Below, piece by piece: positions 4,702 through 5,651 of a DNA stretch of 5,651 nucleotides; the first letter of the stretch is position 1, and every line of letters starts with the position of its first letter. The notes beneath the pieces are model-generated. The model had not been told where the DNA came from. It made no database searches and saw nothing but the letters and a program-made list of their open reading frames with translations. The position numbers were made by a program, and so were the translations under genes. The stretch is from Vicinamibacteria bacterium (GTDB taxonomy: Bacteria; Acidobacteriota; Vicinamibacteria; Vicinamibacterales; 2-12-FULL-66-21), in assembly GCA_025937075.1 (NCBI GenBank), contig JAICSD010000308.1:1-5651 (forward strand). The letters run 5' to 3'.

Positions 4702-5651
4702 ATGCCCGACGCACGGCTGGAGGTCACCGACGCGCTTGGCCGCCGGATCGTGCCGATCTCGAAAGCGCTCTTCGGGATCGGCCGCCGCGAGACCAACGAT
4801 CTCCGTCTGGCCGGTAGCGAGGTCTCCCGCGATCACGCCGAGATCTCGTCCGACAACAAGCAGTTCGTCATCCGCGATCGCAACTCGCGGTACGGCACGT
4901 ACGTCAACGACGAGCAGGTCACGGAGCGCTCGCTCTCGCACGGCGACCGTATTCGTCTGGGCCGCAGCGGCGGCGCGGAAATGGTCTTCCTGCTCGCCGA
5001 CAACGCACCCGCCCAGGACAAGGCGACGACGACCGCGATCGGCGACCTGCGGCAGATCGCCGCGCTGCTCGACGGCCTGCGCGCGCTCGGCAGCGGCCGC
5101 GTGCTGGACGATGTGCTGGCGCTGGTCATGGATTCGGCGATCGAGGTGAGCGGCGCCGAGCGTGGGTTCATCATGCTCGCCGCCCCGGACGGCGAGCTCG
5201 AATTCAAGATGGCGCGCGGACGCGGCCGGCAGACCCTGCCGGGTACCGGCTTCGCCACCAGCCGCAAGATTCCCGAAGAAGTCTTCCGCACCGGCGAACC
5301 GCGCATCGTCGCGGACCTGCTCGACGGCGAGCTGGCGAACGTCCACATGGGGACCGTTGCGCTCGGGATCCGTGATCTGTTCACGACCGGCCGAACGCTG
5401 TCGGGCATGCTCGGCTGGGCCGACGCCCTGCTCTTCCCATTGGTTGTCTTCCTGTTCACGCGCCGGGTCGTGCGGACCCGAGAACAAACCATCGCACTGG
5501 CAGGGGCGATCACGGCCGGCGGCGTCGCGCTCGCATTGATCGGCATTGGTGAGCAGCTGCTCGGCTTCGAGCTGGCTTCCTACACCGGTGGCACGGTCCG
5601 GTTCGACTACGACGTGGGCGTCACCCGGGTGTCGGGGCCGTATCCGGTCCC
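4702..5651 (+). CDS. FHA-GAF domain protein joined in frame to an O-antigen-ligase-like membrane segment (partial, probably chimeric)
   Basis: The reading frame runs from ATG 4702 to the window edge, giving 316 codons. Residues 1-100 form an FHA phosphothreonine-binding domain: GIGRRETNDLRL (G27, R28), VSRDHAEI (S42, R43, H45), NSRYGTYVN (N61, G65, T66, N69) and the closing HGDRIRLG. A linker leads to a GAF-like sensor domain from about 115, with VLDDVLALVMDSAIEVSGAE and RGFIMLA. That domain stops abruptly near residue 224 (VALGIR), short of its last strands. From about 225 the protein becomes hydrophobic, with helices at about 230-250 and 260-283, then a region ending GVTRVSGPYPVP, like the middle of O-antigen ligase/polymerase proteins. 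In the family, FHA-GAF modules normally serve cytoplasmic signalling, often with a phosphatase or cyclase output. The intact gene is therefore likely an FHA-GAF regulator, and the tail is suspect. ATG 4702 begins the FHA domain properly; no ribosome-binding site is seen. Confidence 0.8.
   Translation, partial: MPDARLEVTDALGRRIVPISKALFGIGRRETNDLRLAGSEVSRDHAEISSDNKQFVIRDRNSRYGTYVNDEQVTERSLSHGDRIRLGRSGGAEMVFLLADNAPAQDKATTTAIGDLRQIAALLDGLRALGSGRVLDDVLALVMDSAIEVSGAERGFIMLAAPDGELEFKMARGRGRQTLPGTGFATSRKIPEEVFRTGEPRIVADLLDGELANVHMGTVALGIRDLFTTGRTLSGMLGWADALLFPLVVFLFTRRVVRTREQTIALAGAITAGGVALALIGIGEQLLGFELASYTGGTVRFDYDVGVTRVSGPYPV
5366..5377. other. Likely chimeric junction at two GATC sites
   Basis: GGATCC (5366-5371, containing GATC 5367-5370) and a second GATC (5374-5377) mark the point where the FHA-GAF sequence stops and the membrane sequence starts. 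GATC is the Sau3AI/MboI cut site, so partial-digest cloning could join two unrelated fragments here. An assembly join or a genuine rearrangement is also possible. Base composition does not visibly change across the point. Confidence 0.4.
5374..5651 (+). other. O-antigen ligase/polymerase-like membrane segment lacking its N-terminal helices
   Basis: This is the 3' portion of the open frame above. It encodes a short amphipathic stretch, a hydrophobic helix (LGWADALLFPLVVFLF), a basic loop RRVVRTREQ, a second helix (AGGVALALIGIGEQLLG) and a polar periplasm-like region with RVSGPYP. In my reading this matches the centre of Wzy/WaaL-type proteins, where a helix pair precedes a loop with a conserved R-xxGPxxxP-like stretch. 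Such proteins have several helices before this point, and those are missing here. It is annotated separately because the upstream sequence belongs to another family. The family call is from recollection. Confidence 0.45.

Noticed and set aside
4531..5487. A 318-codon minus-strand open frame opposite the FHA-GAF gene.
   Set aside because: The plus strand shows intact FHA motifs throughout this stretch; the antisense product has no recognisable domain.

Overview
The window is GC-rich (roughly two thirds G+C by eye, with G/C favoured at third codon positions). It uses GTG starts freely and encodes both an outer-membrane beta-barrel protein and a soluble periplasmic binding protein, so the host is a diderm (Gram-negative type) bacterium. 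The mix of a divergent ABC-3 metal permease, a coiled-coil/barrel outer-membrane protein and an FHA-GAF protein reminds me of Acidobacteriota such as Vicinamibacteria-like lineages. That placement is inference, made without a search.

Layout. On the minus strand, 1-574 holds the N-terminal 191 residues of a rhomboid intramembrane serine protease, whose 3' part lies outside the window. A 34-bp divergent region (575-608) separates it from a plus-strand run of five genes. These are a small His/Cys-containing membrane or exported protein (609-920), an outer-membrane barrel protein (994-2397), a ZnuA/TroA-type periplasmic metal-binding protein (2410-3342), an ABC-3 (ZnuB-type) permease (3344-4225) and a small zinc-ribbon membrane protein (4222-4509). 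From the barrel gene onward the junctions are 12 bp, 1 bp and a 4-bp overlap, so these four genes look like one operon. The small gene may also belong to it across a 73-bp gap that holds two hairpins. After a 192-bp gap, an FHA-GAF protein begins at 4702 and is open to the window edge.

How it fits together. The central operon reads as a metal (Zn or Mn) uptake route: a barrel across the outer membrane, a periplasmic binding protein and an inner-membrane permease. The ATPase (ZnuC type) that would power it is not encoded here. The binding protein has the three family histidines, but Pro/Ser stand where many homologues have the fourth, acidic ligand. The permease also lacks the Ser-His pair of classical ZnuB.

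Points worth a second look. (1) The divergent promoter pair places the -10 hexamers of the rhomboid and small-protein genes exactly 6 nt before GTG start codons, which predicts two leaderless mRNAs from overlapping promoters, with an AACAC/GTGTT dyad between them. (2) There is an abrupt in-frame switch at about 5366-5377 from an FHA-GAF protein to a sequence resembling the middle of an O-antigen ligase. It lies at two GATC sites and cuts both domains short, so a chimeric clone or assembly, or a rearrangement, is more likely than a natural fusion. I saw no tRNA, rRNA, CRISPR array, insertion sequence or clear Rho-independent terminator. I cannot name an undescribed system with confidence.
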